From: Desulfobacteraceae bacterium
GTDB lineage: Bacteria > Desulfobacterota > Desulfobacteria > Desulfobacterales > JAABPS01
Reading direction: 5' to 3'
DNA length: 13,235 nt
Assembly (NCBI GenBank): GCA_011391835.1
Contig: JAABPS010000035.1
Span: 1-13,235, forward strand
Below, one piece after another: positions 6,947 to 13,235 of the stretch. The position numbers and the translations under genes were made by a program. The number at the start of each line of letters is the position of its first letter. The stretch's first letter is position 1. Below the pieces are notes generated by a model. It saw nothing but the letters and a program-made list of their open reading frames with translations, made no database searches and was not told the origin of the DNA.

Positions 6947-6965
6947 TTTATGTTCGGTTGAAAGC

Positions 6966-7784
6966 CTACAGAACTCCATCCGGCATAGGTTCAACCGTTT
7001 CGCCCCCAAGAACATAGCCGCCGTCCAGTCTGAGCACACTTCCGGTCATAAAGGTCGCGTCCTGAATGAGAAAGAGAACGGCCTTGACTACATCATCAAT
7101 GATCCCAGTTCTTTTAAGTAATGTGTGGTTAATGAGTGCCTGTTTCTGTTCAGAGGTGAGAAGCCCCCAGCCTCTTGTTTTTTCAGCATGCCGGGTTTCA
7201 ACGAAGCCGAGCATGATCTCATTTACTCGTACGTGCGGTGCGGCTATGCGGGCCCAGGTTTCGGTAAGTTGCGATATACCTCTATTGGCTGCTGCGTAGC
7301 CGTCATTGAAAATATAGCTGGCAGGCCCTGATCTTCCAACAATCCCGGCAATGGATGAAAGATTTATTACACAGCCATCTCCAGAATTTTTAAGGTGAGG
7401 AAGTGCCGCATCAAATACCCATTGCTTTGCACGAAGGGTTGTTGAAAATTCAAGATCCCACTGTTCTTTCACGTAAGGGCCGTGAACAACGGGCCATCCA
7501 CCCCGCTCAATATTGTTGATGAGGATGTCCAGGCGGCCGAAGTGATCAGTAACTTTTTTTATAAGGGTATGGATTGCTTCAGTATCCAGAAGGTTTGTCT
7601 GAATAATTATATGGTTATAGTTTTCATCAGCGAAATCTTTTTTTAGATCATCGAGGGATTCTTCCCAATCAAAATAATTCAGGGCAACGTTCATACCCTT
7701 CTTGGCAAGTGCAAGTCCAATGCTCTTTCCGATACCCTTGATAGAACCGAGTACCAGGGCTACTTTGTTTTTAAGCTTCTTCAT
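6966..7784 (-). CDS. Short-chain dehydrogenase/reductase with an atypical active site
   Basis: This 272-aa Rossmann-fold protein follows the classical SDR plan. The dinucleotide motif is GSIKGIG (13-19), with strand 4 motif INNIE (89-93, normally NNAG) and INLSSIAG (140-147) with the catalytic Ser at 144. RVNEIMLGFVETR (186-198) and the C-terminal MTGSVLRLDGGY (246-257) complete the fold. The catalytic Tyr-x3-Lys is abnormal. Tyr157 is correctly spaced from Ser144 but is followed by IFND, and a second Tyr163 six residues later gives YAAAN. Neither has the Lys. By eye the tetrad Asn is also replaced (Thr116). The frame is otherwise intact, so it is a real gene rather than decay. It probably binds NAD(P)(H), but normal SDR chemistry is doubtful. 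It lies 57 bp after the third YkgJ gene on the same strand. Confidence 0.88.
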   Translation of the reverse strand: MKKLKNKVALVLGSIKGIGKSIGLALAKKGMNVALNYFDWEESLDDLKKDFADENYNHIIIQTNLLDTEAIHTLIKKVTDHFGRLDILINNIERGGWPVVHGPYVKEQWDLEFSTTLRAKQWVFDAALPHLKNSGDGCVINLSSIAGIVGRSGPASYIFNDGYAAANRGISQLTETWARIAAPHVRVNEIMLGFVETRHAEKTRGWGLLTSEQKQALINHTLLKRTGIIDDVVKAVLFLIQDATFMTGSVLRLDGGYVLGGETVEPMPDGVL

Positions 7785-7841
7785 TTGTCATTACTTGGGT
7801 ATTGTTTATTGCCCGGTTCTCCCAGGCGGTTTCGATGAAAA

Positions 7842-8570
7842 TTATTTTTCTTCAAAAAGCACATTCTTTAACCATTGAAGGCCTATCTTTAAAAGATCGG
7901 TATCGTCCTTTTCTGCTGCATCTGTTAAATCTTTACCGGCAGTGAATCCATCTGGCAATTTCTCTTCCAGAATATGTTTTCTAAATGTATCCAGATCATA
8001 GCATACCATGTGGAAAATATGTTTAGACGTAAGATCAAGCTGCCCGGGGATCAGCCGGTTTTTCAGACCGATAATTTCCATGAGCAGATCATTCAGTTCA
8101 TTATAGGTCGATAACCCCTGGTTTTCTATCCATTTTTGGATAGTCCATTGTTGATTTCCATTAAAACCATGACAATGGGGCTCTTTTAGCAGCATGTATT
8201 GCTCGGTGACCTTGCCTGTAGCTCTCGACCGGGATATGATTCGAATAAGCGGATACATGCGGCATGACGAGGGCCTGTCATTATAAACACCACATCCGGA
8301 TGGGGTAACAAAAGGGCATTTCAATTCAGATCCAGGACCGGGCCTGAGCGAAATGATGGGGAGCCCTGTTTCCGGACCAATTTGCTGGAAGGTATATGTT
8401 TCAAGGAAAAGGCTTGACTGCAAGCCCAGGTGATTTTTCAGGCGCACTATATCATATGGGGTTAAAAACTGGTTAAGGTCTTCGCAGCATCCGTTAAAAC
8501 AACAGACCTCATTTGAGCAGGTAAACGTAAATTCCTCATTTTTTGAAAGAGACAATACATTGTTTTCCAT
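7842..8570 (-). CDS. YkgJ-family Cys-cluster protein (third copy, paralog of the 6158-6946 gene)
   Basis: This 242-aa protein has the same layout as the gene at 6158-6946. It shows FTFTCSNEVCCFNGCCEDLN, TPYDIVRLKNHLG, CPFVTPSGCGVYNDRPSSCRMYPL and a C-terminal DLLKIGLQWLKNVLF. Shared stretches such as PYD(I/V)(L/V)RLKNHL and the 'Y..RP..CR' block show paralogy, with the N-terminal halves most alike. It has eleven cysteines, including a tandem C-x4-CC-x3-CC group. It is cytoplasmic and function is unknown; cluster or metal binding is inferred. AGGAATT about 11 bases before the ATG is the likely ribosome-binding site. It is the first gene of a minus-strand pair with the SDR and is divergent from aprBA across a 579-bp gap. 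This pair and the plus-strand second copy make an inverted arrangement around the SDR. Confidence 0.82.
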   Translation of the reverse strand: MENNVLSLSKNEEFTFTCSNEVCCFNGCCEDLNQFLTPYDIVRLKNHLGLQSSLFLETYTFQQIGPETGLPIISLRPGPGSELKCPFVTPSGCGVYNDRPSSCRMYPLIRIISRSRATGKVTEQYMLLKEPHCHGFNGNQQWTIQKWIENQGLSTYNELNDLLMEIIGLKNRLIPGQLDLTSKHIFHMVCYDLDTFRKHILEEKLPDGFTAGKDLTDAAEKDDTDLLKIGLQWLKNVLFEEK

Positions 8571-8686
8571 GTAGTTATAATTCCTTTGGTATTAAATCAG
8601 GATGATACATCGGATTAATGGGGTACCATTTTCTTTAACTGTGTCAATAGAAAATACGGGGCGCTGTAAATCTCGATCTTATTTAA

Positions 8687-8718
8687 GTATATATCTATCT
8701 GAAATATATAGATATACT
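8687..8718. repeat. AT-rich imperfect palindrome containing AGTATATCTAT
   Basis: The arms TATATCTAT (8690-8698) and ATAGATATA (8708-8716) pair perfectly across nine bases. The right arm, read on the minus strand, is AGTATATCTAT (8708-8718), and the left arm is the same word with an AT insertion. An exact further copy of AGTATATCTAT occurs on the plus strand at 8946-8956. It could be an operator for the divergent promoters, or simply low-complexity AT-rich DNA. Confidence 0.45.
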
Positions 8719-8899
8719 ATGCTTATCGGTTGATGAATTTTTAATTAATAACTGGCAGATAGATAGCCAGGACAATAAGGCGAATCAGCAATTTTTCTTA
8801 TCTTGCATTTGAGAACGTGATCATCTGATTGCCATACATTGTATTTGAAGAAGAAGTCTTTAATAATACTTTTATTTTACAGATGATGGGCAAAAAACC

Positions 8900-8930
8900 T
8901 TGACAAGAAAAATGCTGGGTGTTATTTAAT
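8900..8930 (+). promoter_or_regulatory. Candidate sigma-70 promoter for aprBA
   Basis: A perfect -35 TTGACA (8900-8905) is followed by AT-rich -10 options: TATTTA at 8923-8928 (17-base spacer) or TTTAAT at 8925-8930 (19-base spacer, 5 of 6 matches). Transcription from here would give a 5' leader of roughly 210 bases before aprB. The strong -35 suits a gene that is abundantly expressed in sulfate reducers. The prediction is not experimentally anchored; a TATAAT at 9019-9024 is an alternative -10 without a matching -35. Confidence 0.45.
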
Positions 8931-9079
8931 TATTTTTTTACCGTCAGTATATCTATCCTCTTGATATTAAAGGATATATTTTCTAACAAATAAAATATAG
9001 AGCCTTTGAATATAAGGATATAATCAGATAGGAAAAAAATGGGAAGGGAGGTGCAAAAAAAGAGTAGAAGGAGTAGGAA

Positions 9080-9106
9080 ATGCTGTGCCATGAGAGTGGC
9101 TTTTAA
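9080..9106 (+). CDS. Possible eight-residue leader peptide ORF upstream of aprB
   Basis: ATG at 9080 opens MLCHESGF followed by TAA at 9104-9106. It is preceded by AAGGAG (9068-9073) with a six-base spacing, a better arrangement than chance would usually give. A GCCA/TGGC mini-hairpin (9087-9100) lies inside it. It ends 43 bases before aprB. It may act as a regulatory leader, or be a fortuitous match in purine-rich DNA. No homolog is known to me. Confidence 0.2.
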   Translation: MLCHESGF

Positions 9107-9149
9107 AATGATAACTTAAAATAAAAAAACAAAATTAGGAGGTAAATCA

Positions 9150-9587
9150 ATGCCAAGTTTTGTAATTAAGGAAAAATGTGATGGATGCAAAGGAGGGGAC
9201 AAGACAGCTTGTATGTATATTTGTCCCAACGATCTGATGGTTCTTGAGCCCAATGAAATGAAAGCTTACAATCAAGAACCCGATCAATGCTGGGAATGTT
9301 TTTCATGCGTGAAAATCTGCCCGACACAGGCCATCGAAGTAAGGGGCTATTCGGATTTTGTACCGCTTGGAAGCAGCATCATGCCGATGCTTGGTACTGA
9401 AGATGTTATGTGGACATGTAAGTTCAGAAACGGTACCATCAAGCGGTTTAAGTTCCCCATTCGGACAACTCCAGAAGGAAAAGCAAACGCTTATCCCAAT
9501 TTGAAAGGCAAGGATCTTAGCACTGGCCTGCTTTCAACAGAAGAAGCTGATGGGTATAACTTGCCAAGACCGAAGGCAACAGCTTAG
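9150..9587 (+). CDS. aprB: Adenylylsulfate reductase, beta subunit
   Basis: This 145-aa ferredoxin-like subunit of cytoplasmic APS reductase passes electrons to the FAD of AprA for reduction of APS to sulfite and AMP. Eight cysteines for two [4Fe-4S] clusters are intact: C10, C13, C21, C25 and C47, C50, C53, C57. Trp48 next to C47 corresponds to the tryptophan described near the FAD-to-cluster path in the Archaeoglobus enzyme. The C-terminal part (about 85-145) is the extension that wraps around AprA in this family. An AGGAGGT ribosome-binding site (9137-9143) precedes the ATG. aprA follows after 65 bp, the usual BA order. The length fits the family (about 145-150 aa), and I see no anomaly. 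Confidence 0.97.
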   Translation: MPSFVIKEKCDGCKGGDKTACMYICPNDLMVLEPNEMKAYNQEPDQCWECFSCVKICPTQAIEVRGYSDFVPLGSSIMPMLGTEDVMWTCKFRNGTIKRFKFPIRTTPEGKANAYPNLKGKDLSTGLLSTEEADGYNLPRPKATA

Positions 9588-9652
9588 AGTGTTTTATAAC
9601 ATGTGTAATCAACTAATAATTAATGATTTTAAATATTTGAGGAGGATGAGAT

Positions 9653-11632
9653 ATGGCATTACCGAATAAACCTAAGGGTGAATTGAAAGCTGTAAAAAAC
9701 CCTGAAGTTGAAGAGCGTGAAGTTGATATCCTTATCGTTGGTGGGGGTATGGCTGCATGCGGTGCTGCTTTTGAGGTTAAGAAATGGGCACCGGCAGACG
9801 CCAAGATATTGTTATGCGACAAAGCTGCTTTAGAGAGAAGCGGCGCTGTAGCGCAGGGTCTTTCAGCGATAAATACCTATGTTGGCAAGGAGAATACACC
9901 TGATGACTATGTCAAAATGGTACGTAATGACTTGATGGGAATTGTACGTGAAGATCTCATTTTTGATCTGGGCTGTCATGTGGATGATTCTGTCCATCTG
10001 TTTGAGGAATGGGGGCTGCCCATCTGGAAAAAGAGCGCGGACAATAAAAACCTCGACGGCAAAAAAGGCCAGTCTGTAGGGACACTGAAATCCGGAGCCA
10101 AACCGGTCCGCACCGGTAAATGGCAGATCATGATCAATGGTGAGTCCTATAAGAGAATTGTGGCAGAGGCTGCAAAACTGGCTCTTGGAGAAGCCAATAT
10201 TCTGGAACGCTGCTTTATTGTAGAGCTGTTAAATGATGCCAACGATCCCAAGCGGATTGCAGGCGCTGTTGGTTTTTCCGTTCGTGAAAACAAAGTTTAC
10301 ATTATCAAATGTAAAACCGCCATGGTGGCATGCGGCGGTGCGGTGAATATTTATCAACCGCGAAGTGTCGGTGAAGGTAAAGGGCGTGCATGGTATCCTG
10401 TATGGAATGCTGGATCCACATATACAATGGCACTCAGGGCGGGTGCAGAACTTTCCATGATGGAAAACCGTTTCACCCCTGCGCGTTTCAAAGATGGTTA
10501 TGGACCTGTTGGCGCTTGGTTCCTGTTGTTCAAAGCCAAAACCTTAAATGGTCTTGGTGAAAACTTTGCTGCCAGTGATGCGGCGAAAAAAGAGCTTCAA
10601 AGGTATGCACCTTATGGAACAGCCGCCATTACACCCACCTGTTTGCGGAACCACCTGATGCTGTTTGAAATGAAGGAAGGCCGAGGCCCCATTATCATGG
10701 ATACAGTTTCCGCACTGGCAGAGCTTGGTAAAACAATGGACAAGAAAGAGCTGAAACATCTTGAATCCGAAGCCTGGGAAGACTTCCTGGATATGACCTG
10801 CGGCCAGGCAAATCTGTGGTGCGCGCAGAATTGTGAACCTGAAAAGAAAAATTCAGAAGTTATGCCCACCGAACCGTATCTGCTTGGATCACATTCCGGT
10901 TGCTGCGGTATCTGGACGTCAGGTCCTGACTATGACTGGGTGCCGGATTCATACAAAATTAAAGTGAACGGCAAAGTGTATAACCGTATGACGACGGTGG
11001 TGGGTCTGTTTACTTCCGGCGATGGTGTTGGATGCTCGGGTCATAAATTCTCTTCCGGTTCTCATGCGGAAGGGCGTATGGTCGCCAAATCAATGGTACA
11101 ATTCTTAAAGGACAATGCTGGTTTTTCACCGAAATTGAAGCAGAGTAAAGACGAACTGGTAAATCTTGTCTATAAACCGGTGAGAACATATCTTGAACAT
11201 GCTCCTTATACAACAGCTGACGACATCAACCCGAATTATATTAAACCCAACGGTATGATGTATCGCATGATGAAAGCTACCCATGAGTATGGTGCTGGCA
11301 CAGCCACATACTATATGACCAGCAGCAAAAATCTTGAGGTCGTGATTGAACTTCTTGAGATTATGCGTGAAGACTGTGAAAAGATGGCTGCGGGTGACCT
11401 TCACGAACTGATGAGAGCATGGGAGATTTACCATCGACTCTACACTGTGGAAGCCCACTTGCGACACATCCAGTTCCGTAAGGAAACCCGTTATCCTGGA
11501 TTCTATTATCAGGCGGATCACCCTGGCCAGGATGATAAGAACTGGTTCTGCTTTACCAACTCCAGCTATGACAGAGCTACAAACAAGTGGACGTTGAAAA
11601 AAGTAGACTATCACAAAATTATTCCAGATTAA
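9653..11632 (+). CDS. aprA: Adenylylsulfate reductase, alpha subunit
   Basis: This 659-aa FAD-containing catalytic subunit reduces APS to sulfite plus AMP in the central step of dissimilatory sulfate reduction. The N-terminal FAD-binding motif is DILIVGGGMAACGA (25-38). The fumarate-reductase-type fold continues with ERSGAVAQGLSAIN (61-74). Substrate-site segments are ENRFTPARFKDGYG (271-284), where Arg273 is the likely counterpart of the Archaeoglobus active-site Arg, and LLGSHSGCCGIW (410-421), with His414 the likely catalytic His. Residue matches to the archaeal enzyme are by eye. The ATG at 9653 is preceded by GAGGAGG at seven bases. Length is usual for AprA. An intrinsic terminator lies 30 bp after the stop, so apr and qmo may be partly uncoupled. 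The intact motifs and qmo neighbours indicate the sulfate-reducing direction. Confidence 0.98.
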   Translation: MALPNKPKGELKAVKNPEVEEREVDILIVGGGMAACGAAFEVKKWAPADAKILLCDKAALERSGAVAQGLSAINTYVGKENTPDDYVKMVRNDLMGIVREDLIFDLGCHVDDSVHLFEEWGLPIWKKSADNKNLDGKKGQSVGTLKSGAKPVRTGKWQIMINGESYKRIVAEAAKLALGEANILERCFIVELLNDANDPKRIAGAVGFSVRENKVYIIKCKTAMVACGGAVNIYQPRSVGEGKGRAWYPVWNAGSTYTMALRAGAELSMMENRFTPARFKDGYGPVGAWFLLFKAKTLNGLGENFAASDAAKKELQRYAPYGTAAITPTCLRNHLMLFEMKEGRGPIIMDTVSALAELGKTMDKKELKHLESEAWEDFLDMTCGQANLWCAQNCEPEKKNSEVMPTEPYLLGSHSGCCGIWTSGPDYDWVPDSYKIKVNGKVYNRMTTVVGLFTSGDGVGCSGHKFSSGSHAEGRMVAKSMVQFLKDNAGFSPKLKQSKDELVNLVYKPVRTYLEHAPYTTADDINPNYIKPNGMMYRMMKATHEYGAGTATYYMTSSKNLEVVIELLEIMREDCEKMAAGDLHELMRAWEIYHRLYTVEAHLRHIQFRKETRYPGFYYQADHPGQDDKNWFCFTNSSYDRATNKWTLKKVDYHKIIPD

Positions 11633-11662
11633 TAAGGGAATATCCTTATGTTAGTGGAAATG

Positions 11663-11695
11663 CCTCCAGGTGCCATACGGTACCTGGAGGTTTTT
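11663..11695 (+). terminator. Intrinsic terminator after aprA
   Basis: The stem CCTCCAGGTGCC (11663-11674) pairs with GGTACCTGGAGG (11679-11690) over 12 base pairs, one of them G-U, with an ATAC loop. TTTTT (11691-11695) follows. It lies 30 bp after the aprA stop. It probably ends most aprBA transcripts, or attenuates read-through into qmoA and so sets the Apr:Qmo ratio. Confidence 0.88.
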
Positions 11696-11710
11696 ATTAC
11701 CCTGCTGTTT

Positions 11711-11786
11711 TCCGGATACTTGATGCTGGTGGCTGGACCCAATGGGGCGTGGTTTATTGTTCAGCATCCAGCATCCAGTATCCGGA
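11711..11786. repeat. Long imperfect palindrome built of 7-bp CAGCATC units
   Basis: Left arm 11711-11737 and right arm 11760-11786 (27 bases each, 22-base spacer) pair at 23 of 27 positions, with TCCGGATA ends perfectly matched. The right arm is three tandem heptamers: CAGCATC, CAGCATC and CAGTATC (11762-11782). The left arm holds the complementary units GATACTT, GATGCTG and GTGGCTG. I recall similar CAGCATC/GATGCTG heptamer palindromes dispersed between genes in related Desulfobacterota, so this is probably a REP-like element. It has no T-run of its own. Confidence 0.75.
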
Positions 11787-11857
11787 TATCTGGGAGAAAG
11801 TATATTATTAATATTAACCGGAATAAGATATAACTATAAAATGCACGGAGGAACGGC

Positions 11858-13129
11858 ATGACTGCAAACAAATCAGCCCCTAAAAGCGGGAGCATACTGG
11901 TTGTTGGAGGCGGAATCAGCGGATTGACAACAGCCATTGAAGCTGCCGAAGTGGGGTACGAGGTTTTTCTTGTTGAAAAAAACCCTTACCTGGGCGGAAG
12001 GGTGGCGCAGTTGAATCAATATTTTCCCAAACTGTGTCCTCCAACCTGCGGGCTGGAGATTAATTTCAGAAGGATAAAGGACAACCCAAAAGTTAAGGTT
12101 CTGACCTTGGGAGAAATTGAAAAAGTAGATGGAACTCCCGGAAACTACGATGTTGCTGTTAAGTTAACACCACGATTTGTCAATGAAAACTGTACCGCAT
12201 GCAATGAATGTACAGACGTATGCCCTGTTGAAAGAGAGAACGAATTCAATTTCAGCCTTGATAAAACAAAGGCAATTTACAGGCCTTTTGAAATGTCTTT
12301 TCCAATGCGGTACGTCATTGATCCTAAGACATGTAAGGGATCAGAATGCGGAAAATGTGTAACGGTATGTAAATACAATGCCATTGATCTTAATCAGAAA
12401 TCAAAGACAATCCAGCTAAAGGTGGGCGCTATTGTCTGGGCAACAGGCTGGACCCCCTATGATGCAAAAAAGATAGATAATCTTGGTTTTGGCCAGCATC
12501 CGAATATTATTACCAACATGATGCTTGAGAGATATGCATCTCCCAATGGCCCAACAAAGGGAAAGATTTTAAGGCCTTCAGATGGGAAGGCTCCGGAAAG
12601 CATTGCTTTTGTTCAGTGCGCAGGATCCAGAGATGAAAATCATCTTCCCTATTGTTCATACATCTGTTGTATGGCTTCTTTAAAGCATGCCACATATATT
12701 AGAGAACAGTATCCTGACACAAAGATTTATATTTTTTATATTGATTTAAGAGCTCCTGGGCAACGATATGAAAAATTTTATAAAAAGGTTAAAGAGGATG
12801 CAAATATCTTTTTTATCAAGGGAAAAGTGGCAGAGGTGGCCGAAGACCAGGGCAATATCACCGTTGTTGCGGAAAATGCTGTGACAGGTGAAAAAATAAG
12901 GCAGACCGTGGGGATGGTTGTTCTTGCTACCGGGATGCAGCCCACCGCAGCTATTTCAAAACTTCCAGTGGATCTGAAATACAATGAGGATGGTTTTATT
13001 GTAAATGACTTTGAAAAAGGCGGAATGTTTTCTGCAGGATGTGCCAATAAACCATCCGATGTGGTTTCGGCAAATCAGAATGCTACGGGCATGGCACTGA
13101 AAGCAATTCAAACCCTGGTGAGGAGGTAG
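11858..13129 (+). CDS. qmoA: QmoA, FAD/FeS subunit of the quinone-interacting membrane-bound oxidoreductase complex
   Basis: This 423-aa HdrA-like flavoprotein belongs to the Qmo complex, which is thought to carry electrons from menaquinol to APS reductase. It has an N-terminal FAD motif ILVVGGGISG (13-22). NPYLGGRVAQLNQYFPKLCPPTCG follows near 42-65, with C60 and C64. Two [4Fe-4S] motifs come next (C112, C115, C118, C122 and C159, C164, C167, C171). The HdrA-type segment QCAGSRDENHLPYCSYICC lies around 253-271. The C-terminal ATGMQPT and FSAGCANKPSD segments close the FAD domain. GGAGG (11846-11850) precedes the ATG. Distance from aprA is 225 bp, with a terminator and a palindromic repeat between, and no strong promoter is visible in front of qmoA. 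The stop overlaps the ribosome-binding site of qmoB. Confidence 0.96.
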   Translation: MTANKSAPKSGSILVVGGGISGLTTAIEAAEVGYEVFLVEKNPYLGGRVAQLNQYFPKLCPPTCGLEINFRRIKDNPKVKVLTLGEIEKVDGTPGNYDVAVKLTPRFVNENCTACNECTDVCPVERENEFNFSLDKTKAIYRPFEMSFPMRYVIDPKTCKGSECGKCVTVCKYNAIDLNQKSKTIQLKVGAIVWATGWTPYDAKKIDNLGFGQHPNIITNMMLERYASPNGPTKGKILRPSDGKAPESIAFVQCAGSRDENHLPYCSYICCMASLKHATYIREQYPDTKIYIFYIDLRAPGQRYEKFYKKVKEDANIFFIKGKVAEVAEDQGNITVVAENAVTGEKIRQTVGMVVLATGMQPTAAISKLPVDLKYNEDGFIVNDFEKGGMFSAGCANKPSDVVSANQNATGMALKAIQTLVRR

Positions 13130-13134
13130 AACCC

Positions 13135-13235
13135 ATGGATAAGAAATATGGTGTATATATTTGCACAGGTTGTGGAATCGGCGATGCCCTTGATATAGAA
13201 GCACTGGGAGGCGTTGCCGGAGAAGAGGGATTTCC
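13135..13235 (+). CDS. qmoB: QmoB, N-terminal fragment (runs off the window)
   Basis: The frame from ATG 13135 reads MDKKYGVYICTGCGIGDALD and continues to the window end (33 codons visible). The start YGVYICTGCGIG.ALDIEAL matches the N-terminus of QmoB, the second HdrA-like FAD/FeS subunit of the Qmo complex. AGGAGG at 13121-13126 overlaps the qmoA stop and drives translation, leaving a five-base gap between genes. Position directly after qmoA supports the call. Nothing can be said of the rest of the protein, or of qmoC, from this window. Confidence 0.93.
   Translation, partial: MDKKYGVYICTGCGIGDALDIEALGGVAGEEGF

Larger units (their letters stand above)
8571..9149. other. 579-bp AT-rich divergent control region upstream of aprBA
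   Basis: No gene of ordinary size is seen here. In order it holds a 7-bp inverted repeat (8628-8634 with 8649-8655), a near-palindrome around 8687-8718, a small CTGGC/GCCAG hairpin (8752-8770), an 8-bp inverted pair ATCATCTG/CAGATGAT (8820-8827 with 8880-8887), and a candidate promoter at 8900-8930. A second copy of AGTATATCTAT lies at 8946-8956 and a TATAAT at 9019-9024 without a good -35. A purine-rich stretch follows (about 9036-9080), then a possible eight-codon leader ORF and the AGGAGGT site for aprB. Such a long leader is compatible with regulation of a highly expressed operon. Confidence 0.6.

Noticed and set aside
6947..6965. Bidirectional terminator between the second YkgJ gene and the SDR gene
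   Set aside because: Only a six-pair stem with a G-U pair can be drawn around this 19-bp gap, and it has no T-run.
8642..8647. Minus-strand TTGACA as a promoter for the third YkgJ gene
   Set aside because: No acceptable -10 occurs at 15-19 bases from it on the minus strand.
8571..9149. A tRNA, riboswitch or CRISPR array in the long intergenic region
   Set aside because: No cloverleaf, no recognisable riboswitch core and no regularly spaced repeats were found by eye; the repeats seen are short and few.
11126..11614. 162-aa minus-strand open frame inside aprA
   Set aside because: It is antisense to conserved AprA coding sequence; the composition looks like a reverse reading of codons.
11587..11833. 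Short plus-strand frames spanning the end of aprA and the palindromic repeat
   Set aside because: They run through the terminator and repeat element, have no ribosome-binding site and no motif.

Overview
The window looks like a chromosomal segment from a sulfate-reducing bacterium of the Desulfobacterota, probably Desulfobacteraceae-like. The main reason is its right end, which carries adenylylsulfate (APS) reductase aprB-aprA followed by qmoA and the start of qmoB. This is the classical dissimilatory sulfate-reduction order, and the AprA/AprB proteins are full length with their cofactor motifs intact. Base composition is moderately AT-rich. No insertion sequence, phage gene, CRISPR array, rRNA or tRNA was seen.

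Layout, left to right. (1) Positions 1-1288, plus strand: the last codons of a LivG-type ATPase, a complete LivF-type ATPase for branched-chain amino acid transport, and a small exported Cys-rich protein of unknown function. (2) Positions 1304-4154, minus strand: a four-gene cluster read right to left. It holds an HsdR-N-like protein with an apparently broken 5' end, a TadA/CDA-fold deaminase, a nicotinamidase/isochorismatase-family hydrolase and nicotinate phosphoribosyltransferase (pncB). The last two overlap by ATGA and together make a nicotinamide-to-NaMN salvage module. (3) Positions 4458-6946, plus strand: a dGTPase-like HD hydrolase and two YkgJ-family Cys-cluster proteins. (4) Positions 6966-8570, minus strand: a third YkgJ-family protein, clearly paralogous to the second, followed by a short-chain dehydrogenase/reductase whose active site looks abnormal. 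(5) Positions 8571-9149: a 579-bp AT-rich divergent control region. (6) Positions 9150-13235, plus strand: aprB, aprA, an intrinsic terminator, a long palindromic repeat, qmoA and partial qmoB.

In region 6 the genes act together. AprBA reduces APS to sulfite and AMP, and the Qmo membrane complex is the presumed electron donor from menaquinol. Region 2 would feed NAD synthesis. The joint role of the YkgJ/SDR genes is unknown.

No clearly new multi-gene system is evident. The points most worth checking are the YkgJ paralogs flanking an SDR that lacks expected catalytic residues, the frame break at the start of the HsdR-N-like gene, the palindromic heptamer element between aprA and qmoA, and the long apr leader with a possible mini-ORF. 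All calls were made by eye from motifs; no database search was run.
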